Shown: positions 51,334 through 61,140, counted from the stretch's first letter. The stretch: DNA of 64,000 nt from Thermaurantimonas sp046295455 (GCA_046295455.1 JBKBNI010000002.1:186001-250000); one strand, 5' to 3'. The notes: generated from the sequence alone by a model not told the origin. A program made the numbers and translations.

Positions 51334-52758
51334 ATGACTGAATATACTAACCTGCGGCAATGGCAGTCTGACTTAAAAAACCGAAAGTTCAGCTGCATCG
51401 AAGCTGTAAATGCATATATCGAGCGCATAGAGAAGGATTCGCACAACGCATTTTTAGAAATTTTTTACGGGGAAGTCAGGGAGCGTGCGACCGTGATCGA
51501 TCAGAAACTCCGCTTTGGTACCGCCGGCAGATTATCTGGGATGATTATAGGAATCAAAGACAACATCTGCTTTAAGAATCATTGTGTCTCAGCAGGGTCA
51601 AAAATTCTCGAAGGATTTGAGAGTCTGTACTCGGCTACTGTCATTGAGCGCCTGGTGAAGGAGGATGCCATCATCATCGGTAGGCTGAATATGGATGAAT
51701 TTGCAATGGGATCAACCAACACTACCTCCTACTATGGCCCGGTCAAAAATCCACACAACACCAATATGGTTCCCGGTGGATCCTCGGGAGGTTCGGCAGC
51801 AGCAGTAGCCGCTGGTTTATGCCATGCTGCACTGGGTAGTGATACTGGAGGAAGTGTACGTCAGCCTGCATCCTTTTGTGGGGTGTACGGACTAAAACCT
51901 ACATACGGACGACTCTCGAGGTATGGATTAATTGCCTTTGCAAGTTCATTGGATCAGATCGGTCCTATTACATCCAATCTGGAAGATATGGCCGTACTCA
52001 TGGAGGTAATGTCGGGTAGAGATCCCATGGACTCAACATCCTCATCCAGACCGGTTGAAGATTTTTCAAGGGCCTTGTCATCCCAAAAAAAATTTAAAGT
52101 CGGATATCTGGCCGAGACGATTGAGCATCCAGGCCTTGATCCTGAAATTCGCCAGAGAACATTAGAAGCTATCGACTTTTTGAAATCTGAGGGTCACACC
52201 GTAGTGGAGGCTCACATGCCGTACCTTGATTTTCTGACGCCAGTGTATTACATCATTGCCACAGCTGAAGCCTCTAGCAATCTGGCCCGCTACGACGGAG
52301 TTCATTACGGATATCGCAGCCCCAACGCTACAACTATGGAAGAAGTGTACACAATGACCCGCACAGAAGGTTTCGGGGATGAAGTAAAAAGACGCATCAT
52401 GCTTGGTACATTTGTCCTTTCTTCGGGATTCTACGATGCATACTATGTGCGTGCACAAAAGGCGCGAAGATTAATATCTGATACGATCAACTCCATTTTT
52501 GAATCGTGTGACTTCCTATTGACTCCAACCACACCAGGTACTGCTTTTCCTATTGACAAAAAATTTGATGATCCCACAAAGTTGTACCTGGAAGATATCT
52601 TCACCGTCATGGCCAACATCGTAGGCATACCAGCCCTCAGCATCCCGGCCGGTCGTCATAGCAATGGATTGCCCGTTGGACTTCAACTGATGGCACCTAA
52701 GTATCACGAGTATCAGCTATTTGAGCTGAGCCAACAGTTGAGATCTTTTTTAAAATAG
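51334..52758 (+). CDS. gatA: Asp-tRNA(Asn)/Glu-tRNA(Gln) amidotransferase subunit A
   Basis: 474 residues of the amidase-signature family, GatA type. The Ser-cisSer-Lys triad region is visible: Lys75 in GIKDNIC, the Gly/Ser-rich VPGGSSGGSAAAVAAGL and GSDTGGSVRQPASFCG. It generates Gln- or Asn-tRNA by transamidation with GatB and GatC, which are not here. Length (about 470-490) and the closing part (GIPALSIPAGRHSNGLPVGL) are typical. Confidence 0.95.
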   Translation: MTEYTNLRQWQSDLKNRKFSCIEAVNAYIERIEKDSHNAFLEIFYGEVRERATVIDQKLRFGTAGRLSGMIIGIKDNICFKNHCVSAGSKILEGFESLYSATVIERLVKEDAIIIGRLNMDEFAMGSTNTTSYYGPVKNPHNTNMVPGGSSGGSAAAVAAGLCHAALGSDTGGSVRQPASFCGVYGLKPTYGRLSRYGLIAFASSLDQIGPITSNLEDMAVLMEVMSGRDPMDSTSSSRPVEDFSRALSSQKKFKVGYLAETIEHPGLDPEIRQRTLEAIDFLKSEGHTVVEAHMPYLDFLTPVYYIIATAEASSNLARYDGVHYGYRSPNATTMEEVYTMTRTEGFGDEVKRRIMLGTFVLSSGFYDAYYVRAQKARRLISDTINSIFESCDFLLTPTTPGTAFPIDKKFDDPTKLYLEDIFTVMANIVGIPALSIPAGRHSNGLPVGLQLMAPKYHEYQLFELSQQLRSFLK

Positions 52759-52794
52759 ATTCAACATTGGAAGCCAAAAATCGGTTCTAAAAAC

Positions 52795-53226
52795 ATGATA
52801 GAGGAATTTCAAAACCCGATTGATGCGGATAAAGTAGCCGAGAAACCTTCTACCCTCCCCTATGCCCATCACGTAGGCAGCGCCGTAGTAAAACCCATAG
52901 ACCGGGGAAAAACAATCGGACGGGCAGTGGCAGCCATGGAACACCAGACGGACATCCAGCTGTCTCAGATTCGGGAACAAGTAGAGTTGCTCATGCGACA
53001 GGCTGATGCTATCCAGCAGCGCAAAGAACTGGCTCGGATCATCTATTCGTGTGAAATACGCTTCAAGCCCGAGATCAATCACATATACCACCTCTACCAT
53101 CGCAGTGATGACACCTATGTGCTCAGTATGGTAGGTCCAAATGAATGGGGCCGATCTAAACAGCCAGGAGATTTTGTGTACAGCCTGAAGTTACTGGCAG
53201 ATCATACCTGGGAAATTGTACAGTGA
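52795..53226 (+). CDS. DUF2452 domain protein
   Basis: 143 residues, recognised from the family signature: NPIDADKVAEKPSTLPYAHH, VGSAVVKPIDRGKTIGRAVA, then the helical IREQVELLMRQADAIQQRKE and the end RHYHLYxR-type motif HIYHLYHRSDDTYVLSMVGP followed by NEWG. Function unknown. It follows gatA by 36 bp. Confidence 0.85.
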   Translation: MIEEFQNPIDADKVAEKPSTLPYAHHVGSAVVKPIDRGKTIGRAVAAMEHQTDIQLSQIREQVELLMRQADAIQQRKELARIIYSCEIRFKPEINHIYHLYHRSDDTYVLSMVGPNEWGRSKQPGDFVYSLKLLADHTWEIVQ

Positions 53227-53303
53227 TCGGCACTATCCGAATTTTTATCATGATGGTTTTTTTCTGATAAGATCCGCTAAGTGGCGCTTCTGTCTGGTAA
53301 AAG

Positions 53304-54053
53304 TTACACCGCCGGCAAACGCTGGCCCCTGTACACAAAAGCCGTCTGAAAATAATTGTTTACTGCTCCAATCAAGTCAAAATGTGCATAATATGAAGCG
53401 CAGAAATCGCTATATGCTTTAAATTCATGCAGGGGAACATTAAATTCGTCGAAAATCAATACATCTCCCTCGCGTAAATGAGGAAATATAGTGGTCAATA
53501 CATATAGTGTGGATGAATACAGATCCGCGTCAAGATGAATAATCCTTTGATCAAATTGGCCCAATCCCGCTGTCTTCAACCATCCGGGTAGTGTTTCCTG
53601 AAAGAGACCTTTAACAAGATAAACCCTTTCGTCATCTGTGGCAATCTCCTGCATGCCGGCCCTCATATCGCCTATTCGATAACTGCCCCATGCTTCCGGC
53701 AACCCTTTGAACGTGTCAAAACCAAAAAGCCGGGTATTGGGATTTTTTAGTTTGTCGCTCCAAAATCTGAGACTATATCCCTTCGAAACCCCAAATTCCA
53801 AATAAGCAAGATTCTTATTCTCAAGGTCCTGTGAAAGTATAATAAAGTCATAGAGCCCATATCTAAACTCGTAATCACGTACAGGATTGAAAAAATCATT
53901 GAATACAGCTTTCCGGTTTTGGATTGCAAATAAGCTCATATCACTCATATATCCCAACCACATAAACGGATATCGTAAAAATCGAAAAATATAGTGAAGT
54001 CTTAACCCCATAAATAGCGCTTTAACAAAATGGGGTAAATTCGACAATTTCAT
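53304..54053 (-). CDS. TylF/MycF-type SAM-dependent methyltransferase
   Basis: 249 residues. Motif I of the class I methyltransferase is in LAYLEFGVSKGYSLRFWS, followed by the acidic residue in LFGFDTFKGLPEAWG. The catalytic/metal site is near IIHLDADLYSSTLYVLTTIF and DVLIFDEFNVPLHEFKAYSD, typical of the TylF family of sugar or macrolide O-methyltransferases. This and the two sulfotransferases fit glycan decoration, but no link beyond location is shown. It is convergent with DUF2452. Confidence 0.85.
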   Translation of the reverse strand: MKLSNLPHFVKALFMGLRLHYIFRFLRYPFMWLGYMSDMSLFAIQNRKAVFNDFFNPVRDYEFRYGLYDFIILSQDLENKNLAYLEFGVSKGYSLRFWSDKLKNPNTRLFGFDTFKGLPEAWGSYRIGDMRAGMQEIATDDERVYLVKGLFQETLPGWLKTAGLGQFDQRIIHLDADLYSSTLYVLTTIFPHLREGDVLIFDEFNVPLHEFKAYSDFCASYYAHFDLIGAVNNYFQTAFVYRGQRLPAV

Positions 54054-54161
54054 TTTGGGCGATTATTATTGGTTCAGTGCGCAAAATACATCGCCGTTAA
54101 TAAAAAGTCCTTATTCCACCTGACAGCAGAATAAACTACTCTAAAGCGTTATTAATGGAAA

Positions 54162-54224
54162 TTACTTCTTAAATAAGCCTCCAAGACCGCCAAATTTTCC
54201 CAATAGCCCTCCCGCATTACACAA
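54162..54224 (-). pseudogene. Glycine-rich gene tail
   Basis: A minus-strand open stretch of 20 codons, LCNAGGLLGKFGGLGGLFKK, ending TAA at 54162. It looks like the Gly-rich C-terminus of a lost protein and begins right after a stop, at the same place where the plus-strand remnant starts. Probably a deletion junction. Confidence 0.3.
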
Positions 54225-54574
54225 TCAGGTGCGGTAGCGGGTGCAGCTCTCCTTGTAGCTGCTTTGACGGGAATCGACTTTAATCCACCCTCTATAGAGC
54301 AATTTACGGATCAAATTCAAGAGGTAGAATCTCTGACCAGATCCAACTTTGTTTATTGGACCAAAACCGGAACAAAACATCATCTCTACAGTGATTGCAG
54401 ATATATAAATACCAACCGAACAACCGAAATATTTGAAGGTACTGTGCAAGAAGCACGAGAGCTAAAAACATCACAGAGCTTTGCTCAGCTTGCCGGACAC
54501 GGGCAGAAAAGTCTAAAATCAATGAATCTACTCCTGTAATCAACGAATCTGAGCAAATAATTGTAGATGAATAG
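54216..54574 (+). pseudogene. Frameshifted small protein with an HHLYSDCRYI motif
   Basis: The first frame reads SGAVAGAALLVAALTGIDFN, then FVYWTKTGTKHHLYSDCRYI and EGTVQEARELK. A 5-A run then puts 'TSQSFAQLAG' where one more A would give NITELCSACRTRAEKSKINE, ending at TAG 54572-54574. The restored protein matches a Bacteroidota family I recall for its H-H-L-Y-x-D-C-R-Y-I and C-x-x-C pattern, with hydrophobic residues before. Those Cys/His residues suggest a zinc site. The N-terminus is missing or unclear, so it is probably a decayed gene with one homopolymer indel. Confidence 0.6.
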
Positions 54575-54687
54575 GTCCAATCGTTCTACTCAATAATAAC
54601 AGTCTACGGGAAGGACAGAACATACCCACGAAGGTTTGGTCGTGTGAATTAATTGTAGATAAATGTTTAATAAATTCCCTATTTATG

Positions 54688-54720
54688 TAAATGGCTGAGG
54701 AATAAGGCCATTTATTTTTA
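54688..54720 (+). terminator. Terminator before the SGNH cluster
   Basis: TAAATGGC and GCCATTTA arms with an 11-nt loop, then a T-rich tail. It closes the frameshifted gene and isolates the SGNH operon. Confidence 0.65.
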
Positions 54721-54743
54721 CGAAAAAATTACCTCTGCTCCCA

Positions 54744-56234
54744 ATGAATGCTGTCGTAAAGCCACGAGAGGTTTTTTATTTTTTTCTAACATCGGCAGCG
54801 ATTCTCGCTTTTATATCAGCCATCATGCCGGAAAGTGGTTTCAGAATTTTTGGGATCAAAGTTCAGTTTGCTGATATAAAAGATTTCCTTCCGGCAAGTC
54901 AAGATCTCGCATCTGCCAAAGCACATGCGGATACTACCCGTCTCCTACGAAAAGATCAGATAGAATTTTCTGAAAAACCCGCTTTAAAAGAGAGCCCGGT
55001 CTTGACAAAAAGAGCCATCTTATCCTACTCTGGTGTCACAAGCCCCCTGGCCCGATTTTACGAGCTTCAAATCCGGGCCGAACAACAAAAAGTTCGCATT
55101 TTCCACTTTGGTGATTCTCAGATCGAAAACGATCGCATTTCATCTCTGCTCCGCGAAAAATGGCAGTCTGTGCTGGGAGGGGGCGGAATGGGCTATCTAC
55201 CCGCTAACGCCTGGATTCCACACCTCTCTGCAGAACATAGTAACAGTAGCAATTGGGTTCGATACACTGCATTTGGAAAGTCCCATGCGGAAGTACCTCA
55301 TCGCATGTTTGGCCCGTACCAAAGTTTTGCGCGATTTACGGCCTTTGACACGTCGGTGTGCACAGATCTTGCCCATGCATGGATTGAAGTCGGTGCCTCG
55401 GGAAGAGGCTATCCAAAATCCCGGCATTATACCCTCCTGAAGATTTTACTCGGCAACAATTTGCTTCCGGTTGAATTGAGTATCTCTGAAAATGACGTAG
55501 AAATCAAAAAAGTACACATCGATCCGCTGCCTGAGTCGGATACAGTGATTTCCGTACAACTTCAAAACCCTGGAAGTCACGTTCGTATAGAATTTGAAGG
55601 GCGTCATAGTCCTGATGTTTACGGCATTAGTTTAGAAAGCACCAGAGGACTTGTACTCGACAATGTGCCAATGCGAGGTGCGGATGGAACCTCTTTCAGC
55701 AGAAGCGACATCCGGCAGATTGAGCGATATATGCGCCGTGAAAACACTGCACTGATCATCATGCAATTTGGGGGGAATGCCATTCCGTATCTTCGTGACC
55801 AGACCCATGGTGGGCACGTAGCTCGCCAAATATCCCACCAGGTCAGATTGCTTTCAAAAATTTCGGTAAACGCACCCGTCTTATTTATAGGTCCCAGTGA
55901 TATGGCTATAAAGGTCAAAGACAAATTTGTATCCCATCCGCTCCTTTCCGATTTCAGAGATTCCCTTCGCTATCATACCACTCAGGCAGGTGCCGCATAC
56001 TTTGACCTGATGGAGGCGATGGGGGGCGAAGGTAGCATGATACGATGGGTGCAATCAGATCCCCCTCTGGCATCTACGGATTATGTGCACTTTACCCCGG
56101 CCGGGGCACGACAGGCTGCCGAAATACTCTTTGAGATTCTGGAAAGCGACAAAAAAAAACATATTCAACTCATGAAAGTACAGTCAACTGATAAGTCCCA
56201 TAATAATGATACTGCTCAATCCCCGCTTGAATAG
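54744..56234 (+). CDS. SGNH/GDSL hydrolase, membrane-anchored (first copy)
   Basis: 496 residues with an N-terminal transmembrane segment (VFYFFLTSAAILAFISAIM), so the domain faces the periplasm. The GDSL block is FHFGDSQIENDRISSLL with catalytic Ser. The Asn/Gly pieces are in MQFGGNAIPYLRD. The final D-x-x-H is in TDYVHFTPAGARQAAE. This arrangement resembles AlgJ/AlgX-like acetyltransferases as well as hydrolases. It overlaps the next SGNH gene by 29 bp and belongs to a cluster with an MBOAT acyltransferase. Confidence 0.8.
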   Translation: MNAVVKPREVFYFFLTSAAILAFISAIMPESGFRIFGIKVQFADIKDFLPASQDLASAKAHADTTRLLRKDQIEFSEKPALKESPVLTKRAILSYSGVTSPLARFYELQIRAEQQKVRIFHFGDSQIENDRISSLLREKWQSVLGGGGMGYLPANAWIPHLSAEHSNSSNWVRYTAFGKSHAEVPHRMFGPYQSFARFTAFDTSVCTDLAHAWIEVGASGRGYPKSRHYTLLKILLGNNLLPVELSISENDVEIKKVHIDPLPESDTVISVQLQNPGSHVRIEFEGRHSPDVYGISLESTRGLVLDNVPMRGADGTSFSRSDIRQIERYMRRENTALIIMQFGGNAIPYLRDQTHGGHVARQISHQVRLLSKISVNAPVLFIGPSDMAIKVKDKFVSHPLLSDFRDSLRYHTTQAGAAYFDLMEAMGGEGSMIRWVQSDPPLASTDYVHFTPAGARQAAEILFEILESDKKKHIQLMKVQSTDKSHNNDTAQSPLE

Positions 56235-57513
56235 CATGTGGATGGTGTTTATGCCATCCTACTTTGCTATCCTTTCAATAGATGCCCAGCCCATCTCCGA
56301 CATGTACAGCCAACTGTACCGCAGTCCGCTGGTATCACAAGAGGCTATTGGTCTTCAATTTCCGGGAAGCAATGTGCACTTCTACCGCTTTATGAAAAAA
56401 CTAAACAAGCTGGCCACCGAACACTCCGGAAAAATAAATATTGTACACATCGGAGGCTCACATGTACAAGGCGGAACACTCCCAGGCACGATACGAAATA
56501 ATCTTGTGCACCTACACCCCCACTTTTTTGGTGAAAGGGGGCTGATATTTCCCTACAAAATGGCAGGTACAAACAATCCTCCCGATTACAAAGTCACTTT
56601 TTCCGGCGAATGGCATGGTCAGCGCTCATCTGTTTCCGGGCATTATTCCGAATTTGGAATTTGTGGCATCACAGCCTCCACATACGATCCTGAAGCTACG
56701 TTTTCGGTTCAGATCTATCCGCTTAACTCCAGAGAATACACCTACGACAGAATCCGCATTTATCACCCATTCGGACCAAATTATATGAAACCCGCATGGA
56801 TCGGACATGAAAATATTTTAATAACCTGGGAAAATCCCACAGTCGGTTATACAGAATTTGTATTAGAAAATCCCACTTCATTCAATCAGTTTCAACTTCG
56901 AAGTTTTCTGGACTCAGCTCAGAAATTTGTAATCCAGGGGATCCAATTTTTTCTCGATAAACCTTCACTAGTATATCACGCCATCGGAGTCAATGGGGCC
57001 AATACTTCATCCTACATGCGCGAGCCATACTTCGAACGGCAAGTTAGAAGTTTAAGAGCGGATCTGGTGATTTTTGGCATTGGGATAAACGATGCGAATG
57101 TGCCGTTCGGGAAGTTTGACAAAGATGCTTTTGCGGCCAATTACGAAAAGCTCATGGACATATTCAGAAAGGGCAACAAAGAAGTAATGTTTATCTTTCT
57201 GACCAATACCGATAGCTACTTCCAACGCAAATTGCCCAACAAAAATGCACTCATAGCTCGAGAAGCCGTGTATGAACTCGCTGCAAAACACCACGCTGCA
57301 GTGATTGATGTCCTTGAGATCATGGGGGGACTGGGATCTTCAAAACGCTGGAAACAAGCCGGACTAATGTCGGCAGATCTGATTCACTTCACTCCAAAAG
57401 GATATGAACTCCTGGGTCACGCCATCAGTGCATCCATTATCCGGGCTATGGCAGACTTTTGTGATGCTTCCATGAATCAAAACGCTTCAAAAAATGTGGA
57501 ACTGGCTCATTGA
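56206..57513 (+). CDS. SGNH/GDSL hydrolase (second copy)
   Basis: 435 residues; a start 10 codons later at 56236 would remove the overlap with the first copy. A signal-like hydrophobic N-terminus (MVFMPSYFAILSIDAQ) suggests export. The block I motif is GGSHVQGGTLPG, block III is GIGINDANVPFGK and the D-x-x-H is in SADLIHFTPKGYELLG. Both this and the first copy carry full catalytic residues and probably act on the same glycan. It overlaps the MBOAT gene by 20 bp. Confidence 0.8.
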   Translation: MILLNPRLNSMWMVFMPSYFAILSIDAQPISDMYSQLYRSPLVSQEAIGLQFPGSNVHFYRFMKKLNKLATEHSGKINIVHIGGSHVQGGTLPGTIRNNLVHLHPHFFGERGLIFPYKMAGTNNPPDYKVTFSGEWHGQRSSVSGHYSEFGICGITASTYDPEATFSVQIYPLNSREYTYDRIRIYHPFGPNYMKPAWIGHENILITWENPTVGYTEFVLENPTSFNQFQLRSFLDSAQKFVIQGIQFFLDKPSLVYHAIGVNGANTSSYMREPYFERQVRSLRADLVIFGIGINDANVPFGKFDKDAFAANYEKLMDIFRKGNKEVMFIFLTNTDSYFQRKLPNKNALIAREAVYELAAKHHAAVIDVLEIMGGLGSSKRWKQAGLMSADLIHFTPKGYELLGHAISASIIRAMADFCDASMNQNASKNVELAH

Positions 57514-59152
57514 TATCCTACGATATAATCCTGAGCAGCCACTGATTTTTTCCAGGTTTTTTTTCTGGGGATTCTTCTTGTTGGTTTTAGGCATATATAC
57601 GTTGGTATATCCACACCGTTTGCTTCGAAATACATACTTATTTCTTGCTTCACTCTTCTTCTATTATAAGTCGTCAGGACTTAGTATTTTGATTTTGATA
57701 TTTTCAACTGTTTCAGACTTTTTTATTGGTAAAAGAATTTATGAAACCAAACATCCTACATTAAAAAAATGGTGGGTAGGCCTCAGTGTTTTTCTCAATA
57801 TTTCGGTGTTGGCATATTTTAAGTATGCATATTTTTTTACAGATAATTTTAACGCTATTTTTAATACAAAATACGAGGTTGTCAATCACTTTGCACAGTT
57901 TAGCAATTCATTTTTCAATACATCGTTTCGGGTAGATAAAATACTTCTTCCTGTGGGCATATCGTTCTACACATTTCAGACCATAAGTTATTCTGTAGAT
58001 ATTTATCGAAATCAGGTAAGACCAGTAAAAAATATTCTCGATTTTGGATTTTATGTGAGTTTTTTTCCTCAATTAGTTGCCGGCCCGATTGTCAGAGCAT
58101 CTGAATTTATTCCTCAGCTTTACAAGCCCTATTCCATCACACGCGAAGAATTCGGACTTGGTATTTTTTGGATCATCAATGGCTTGATTAAGAAAATTGT
58201 CTTTGCAGACTATATCGCAGTCAATTTTATAGACCGGGTATTTGCCGATCCGCAGCGCTGGGGAGGGTTTGAAAATTTGATGGCGCTGTATGGCTACACC
58301 TTGCAGGTATATGCCGATTTTTCAGGTTACACAGACATCGCCATTGGAGTAGCTCTGGTAATGGGTTTTTATCTTCCGCAGAATTTTTGGTCACCCTACA
58401 AATCTCAAAATGTAGGCGAATTCTGGAAGCGCTGGCACATGAGCCTATCCAGTTGGCTGAAGGACTATCTGTATATCCCAATGGGAGGCAATCGGAGTGG
58501 ATCATTTTTCAGTTATTTTTCGATGATTAGTATATTGCTGTTTATCAGTTTCTTAGCCAGAAGTTTTTGGGTGTTTGCTGCTTTTGCAGCGCTTGCACTT
58601 CTGGTCTTCGGGCTGGGAAAACTATTTCCACCATTAAAACGCGAAGTCGATACCAATATTAATCTGATGATGACCATGCTCATCGGTGGCTTGTGGCATG
58701 GTGCCAGTTGGAATTTTGTAACCTGGGGAGGACTCAATGGACTAGGATTGGTCATTTTTAAACAATGGAAAAAATTCAGGCCATGGAAAAATCCAAATCA
58801 TCCTCTGGTTAAGTTTTTGGGGATTTTTATCACCTTCAACTTTATCACTTTCACCAGAACCTGGTTCAGGGGCGAAGATTGGGACAAGTCTATTACCATG
58901 CTTAGCCAGATTGCCAACCATTTTGATTGGAGTGTTGCTCCAAAGGTGGTTTCAGGTTTTTCGAATGTCTTCTGGCTGATGAGTATTGGATTTTTGCTGC
59001 ATTGGCTTCCCGAAAATTGGAAAATATCGTACCGAAAATGGTTTTGTCAGGCTCCAAGGCCAGTACAGTTAAGCGGATTTGTCATTGCTGTTATTGTGGT
59101 ATATCAGTCTGTTTCAGCTGAGTTAACTCCTTTTATTTACTTCGCCTTTTGA
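57494..59152 (+). CDS. MBOAT family O-acyltransferase (AlgI-like)
   Basis: 552 residues with about eleven hydrophobic segments. The MBOAT signature and catalytic His are in LIGGLWHGASWNFVTWGGLN, and the preceding block WHMSLSSWLKDYLYIPMGGN is typical of AlgI/DltB. AlgI-type proteins pass an acetyl group across the membrane to a periplasmic SGNH acetyltransferase, which the two neighbours could supply. The target is inferred to be a surface polysaccharide. It is 7 bp from the sulfotransferase gene. Confidence 0.9.
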   Translation: MWNWLIDILRYNPEQPLIFSRFFFWGFFLLVLGIYTLVYPHRLLRNTYLFLASLFFYYKSSGLSILILIFSTVSDFFIGKRIYETKHPTLKKWWVGLSVFLNISVLAYFKYAYFFTDNFNAIFNTKYEVVNHFAQFSNSFFNTSFRVDKILLPVGISFYTFQTISYSVDIYRNQVRPVKNILDFGFYVSFFPQLVAGPIVRASEFIPQLYKPYSITREEFGLGIFWIINGLIKKIVFADYIAVNFIDRVFADPQRWGGFENLMALYGYTLQVYADFSGYTDIAIGVALVMGFYLPQNFWSPYKSQNVGEFWKRWHMSLSSWLKDYLYIPMGGNRSGSFFSYFSMISILLFISFLARSFWVFAAFAALALLVFGLGKLFPPLKREVDTNINLMMTMLIGGLWHGASWNFVTWGGLNGLGLVIFKQWKKFRPWKNPNHPLVKFLGIFITFNFITFTRTWFRGEDWDKSITMLSQIANHFDWSVAPKVVSGFSNVFWLMSIGFLLHWLPENWKISYRKWFCQAPRPVQLSGFVIAVIVVYQSVSAELTPFIYFAF

Positions 59153-59159
59153 TATCCGG

Positions 59160-59921
59160 ATGGTATCTGATGTTTTGATTTCTGCCTTTGACCTTATCCA
59201 CCACAGGCTTTACAGTCCTGTGATCATCATTGGCATGCATCGTTCCGGCACGTCTATGCTGGCAGAAGTGCTCCACCAATCGGGCATTCATATGGGTGAA
59301 GACAGAGATCACAACTTCGAGGCCTTGCACTTTCTGAGCATAAACCAGCGTGCAATGTGGAAGGCCGGAGCCGACTGGTTTAAGCCGATTCAGCCACCGG
59401 ATGAATGCTTTGATCATCCCGGCATACATGAATTATTTAAAATTCATTTCAAAATTCACGGCAACAGAAAATACCTCCTTCACAAGCTGCTCAACAAGCC
59501 CTGGGGATGGAAAGATCCAAGGAATACATTTACGCTGCCCTATTGGTTGCAACTCTTTCCCGAGGCCAAAGTCATCCATTTGATCCGCCACGGTTGGGAC
59601 GTGGCTCTGTCGCTACAAAATCGGAATAAAATCCCGGGAGAAGCCCATCATCCTGACTTGGATGACCCCATGTCAGGATTTGCCCTCTGGAATAAGTATG
59701 TGAGCCAGGCCATGGCCTATGCTCATACGGATATATTGCATATCCGCTATGAAGACCTCATTCTGCACCAAAAAGAACCAATCGAACAGTTGGAATCATT
59801 TCTCAATACAAAGATAAAAGCCCACCTCACCGCCACTGCTAAGCAAACCCGACGCACCGAACTGCGTTATCCTGATATAATCTGCCAAAATGAATGGATC
59901 AATAAATTTTATTCCTGCTGA
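59160..59921 (+). CDS. Sulfotransferase family protein
   Basis: 253 residues. The PSB loop is IIIGMHRSGTSMLAEVLHQS (residues 22-41), with the HRSGTS variant used by tyrosylprotein- and heparan-like sulfotransferases. The 3'-phosphate part is KVIHLIRHGWDVALSLQNRN. The C-terminal LHIRYEDLI is also typical. Together with the MBOAT and SGNH genes it suggests sulfation plus acetylation of one glycan. It overlaps the DinB gene by 32 bp. Confidence 0.85.
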   Translation: MVSDVLISAFDLIHHRLYSPVIIIGMHRSGTSMLAEVLHQSGIHMGEDRDHNFEALHFLSINQRAMWKAGADWFKPIQPPDECFDHPGIHELFKIHFKIHGNRKYLLHKLLNKPWGWKDPRNTFTLPYWLQLFPEAKVIHLIRHGWDVALSLQNRNKIPGEAHHPDLDDPMSGFALWNKYVSQAMAYAHTDILHIRYEDLILHQKEPIEQLESFLNTKIKAHLTATAKQTRRTELRYPDIICQNEWINKFYSC

Positions 59922-60453
59922 CACCCGCCAAAAACAGCTCCCAGAGATTATGGATCAGATCCGAAAGCTATCTCAGCACACACAGAATCTTTTTTATTAT
60001 CACGAAGAAGACCAACTCAAGCAAAAAGACAAAAGAGGATGGAGTGCAGTAGAGTACATCGAGCACTTTAATATGCTTTTGTACCATCAAATAGATGTTA
60101 TCAAACAGACGGAGCGCAAACAAAAAGGGGTGAACGTTTCAAAGGTGATCGGCAATTTTCTGGATTCTTTTGGCTACAAAATAATCAACCGCAAATCCAG
60201 AGCAGAAATTCTCTTCGAACATTTTAAGCCGGTAAGTATATCCAATCCCGGGGTATTGCTAAATCCTCAGAAGGTATTTCAAGATGTCATCTACGGGTGT
60301 GAAGAATTTATTCAGCTGATGGAAAATAAAAAAAACCAGTACATAATCGTCATTGATAACCGGATACCCGGAATAATGACCCTAAGAGGTAAAGCACAAT
60401 TTTTGGCAGAATATTTCAGGTTTATAATCCACCACTGCAGGAATCAGATCTAA
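59890..60453 (+). CDS. DinB superfamily protein
   Basis: 187 residues; DinB/YfiT four-helix fold with WSAVEYIEHFNMLLYHQIDV at the first metal His and the final FLAEYFRFIIHHCRNQI. Proteins of this fold are thiol- or metal-dependent enzymes of diverse kinds; no specific substrate can be given. Its position downstream of the sulfotransferase with 32-bp overlap may reflect operon membership only. Confidence 0.8.
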   Translation: MNGSINFIPADTRQKQLPEIMDQIRKLSQHTQNLFYYHEEDQLKQKDKRGWSAVEYIEHFNMLLYHQIDVIKQTERKQKGVNVSKVIGNFLDSFGYKIINRKSRAEILFEHFKPVSISNPGVLLNPQKVFQDVIYGCEEFIQLMENKKNQYIIVIDNRIPGIMTLRGKAQFLAEYFRFIIHHCRNQI

Positions 60454-61100
60454 AAATTTCTTTTTTCCAAATAAAAAACAGTGCAAATACACTATTTTCA
60501 TTAGACTATCTCACCTTTCGCTCAGCAGAAACAATCTGTTTATGAGTTTTTAACGGTATTGGCATTCTCTTATCTTTCGTGTGATCACCAAATCTTTCTG
60601 CTCAAAATTTGTTATCCAAAAACAGCGTTGATCGATATCGGTACAATGCTAAAAACCTTTGATACACAACACATGTAAACACAAGCAATAAAAGTCCTCA
60701 AAGTATAACGGTCACCATTTTTCTCATAGTTGGAGTTGTGGATTTGATAGCTGTTCCAGCTGTAAAATAGTCCATAAAACTGTACCAAAGTGGTCTAAAA
60801 ATTTGGGTAATAAAGGCTGATTCTAAAGGCAAAAAATGGAAAGTACAATTACAATGGAAATGTTGTATTATTTATAGTTGATAATCACATAAAATCTCTC
60901 TACAAAAAATTATTAAAAGTGATTAAATCCGTGGCAGATCAAGCTGACAAAATGGAGATAGTACTTGCTGAGTGAGATACATTCTATGTCAATCAACGAA
61001 CACATTCTATTTACCATTTTTGATTGTACTGGATTGGTAGAGTCAAATATACAATATCTGAATATCAAATTGTTACCAATTCAGGGTGGTATAAAAAGTG
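60454..61100. other. AT-rich intergenic region
   Basis: About 650 bp with no supported gene; short open frames have stops throughout and no domain. Unlike the accessory strip at 20-22 kb, I could not recover a joined coding remnant here. Confidence 0.4.
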
Positions 61101-61132
61101 AAGGGGATACACCTTGGCACTTGTATCCCCTT
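61101..61132 (-). terminator. Terminator downstream of the CAT-anticodon tRNA
   Basis: AAGGGGATAC and GTATCCCCTT arms with a 12-nt loop, followed on the minus strand by a T-run (CACTTTTTA). It ends the tRNA transcript. Confidence 0.75.
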
Positions 61133-61140
61133 ATTCTATG

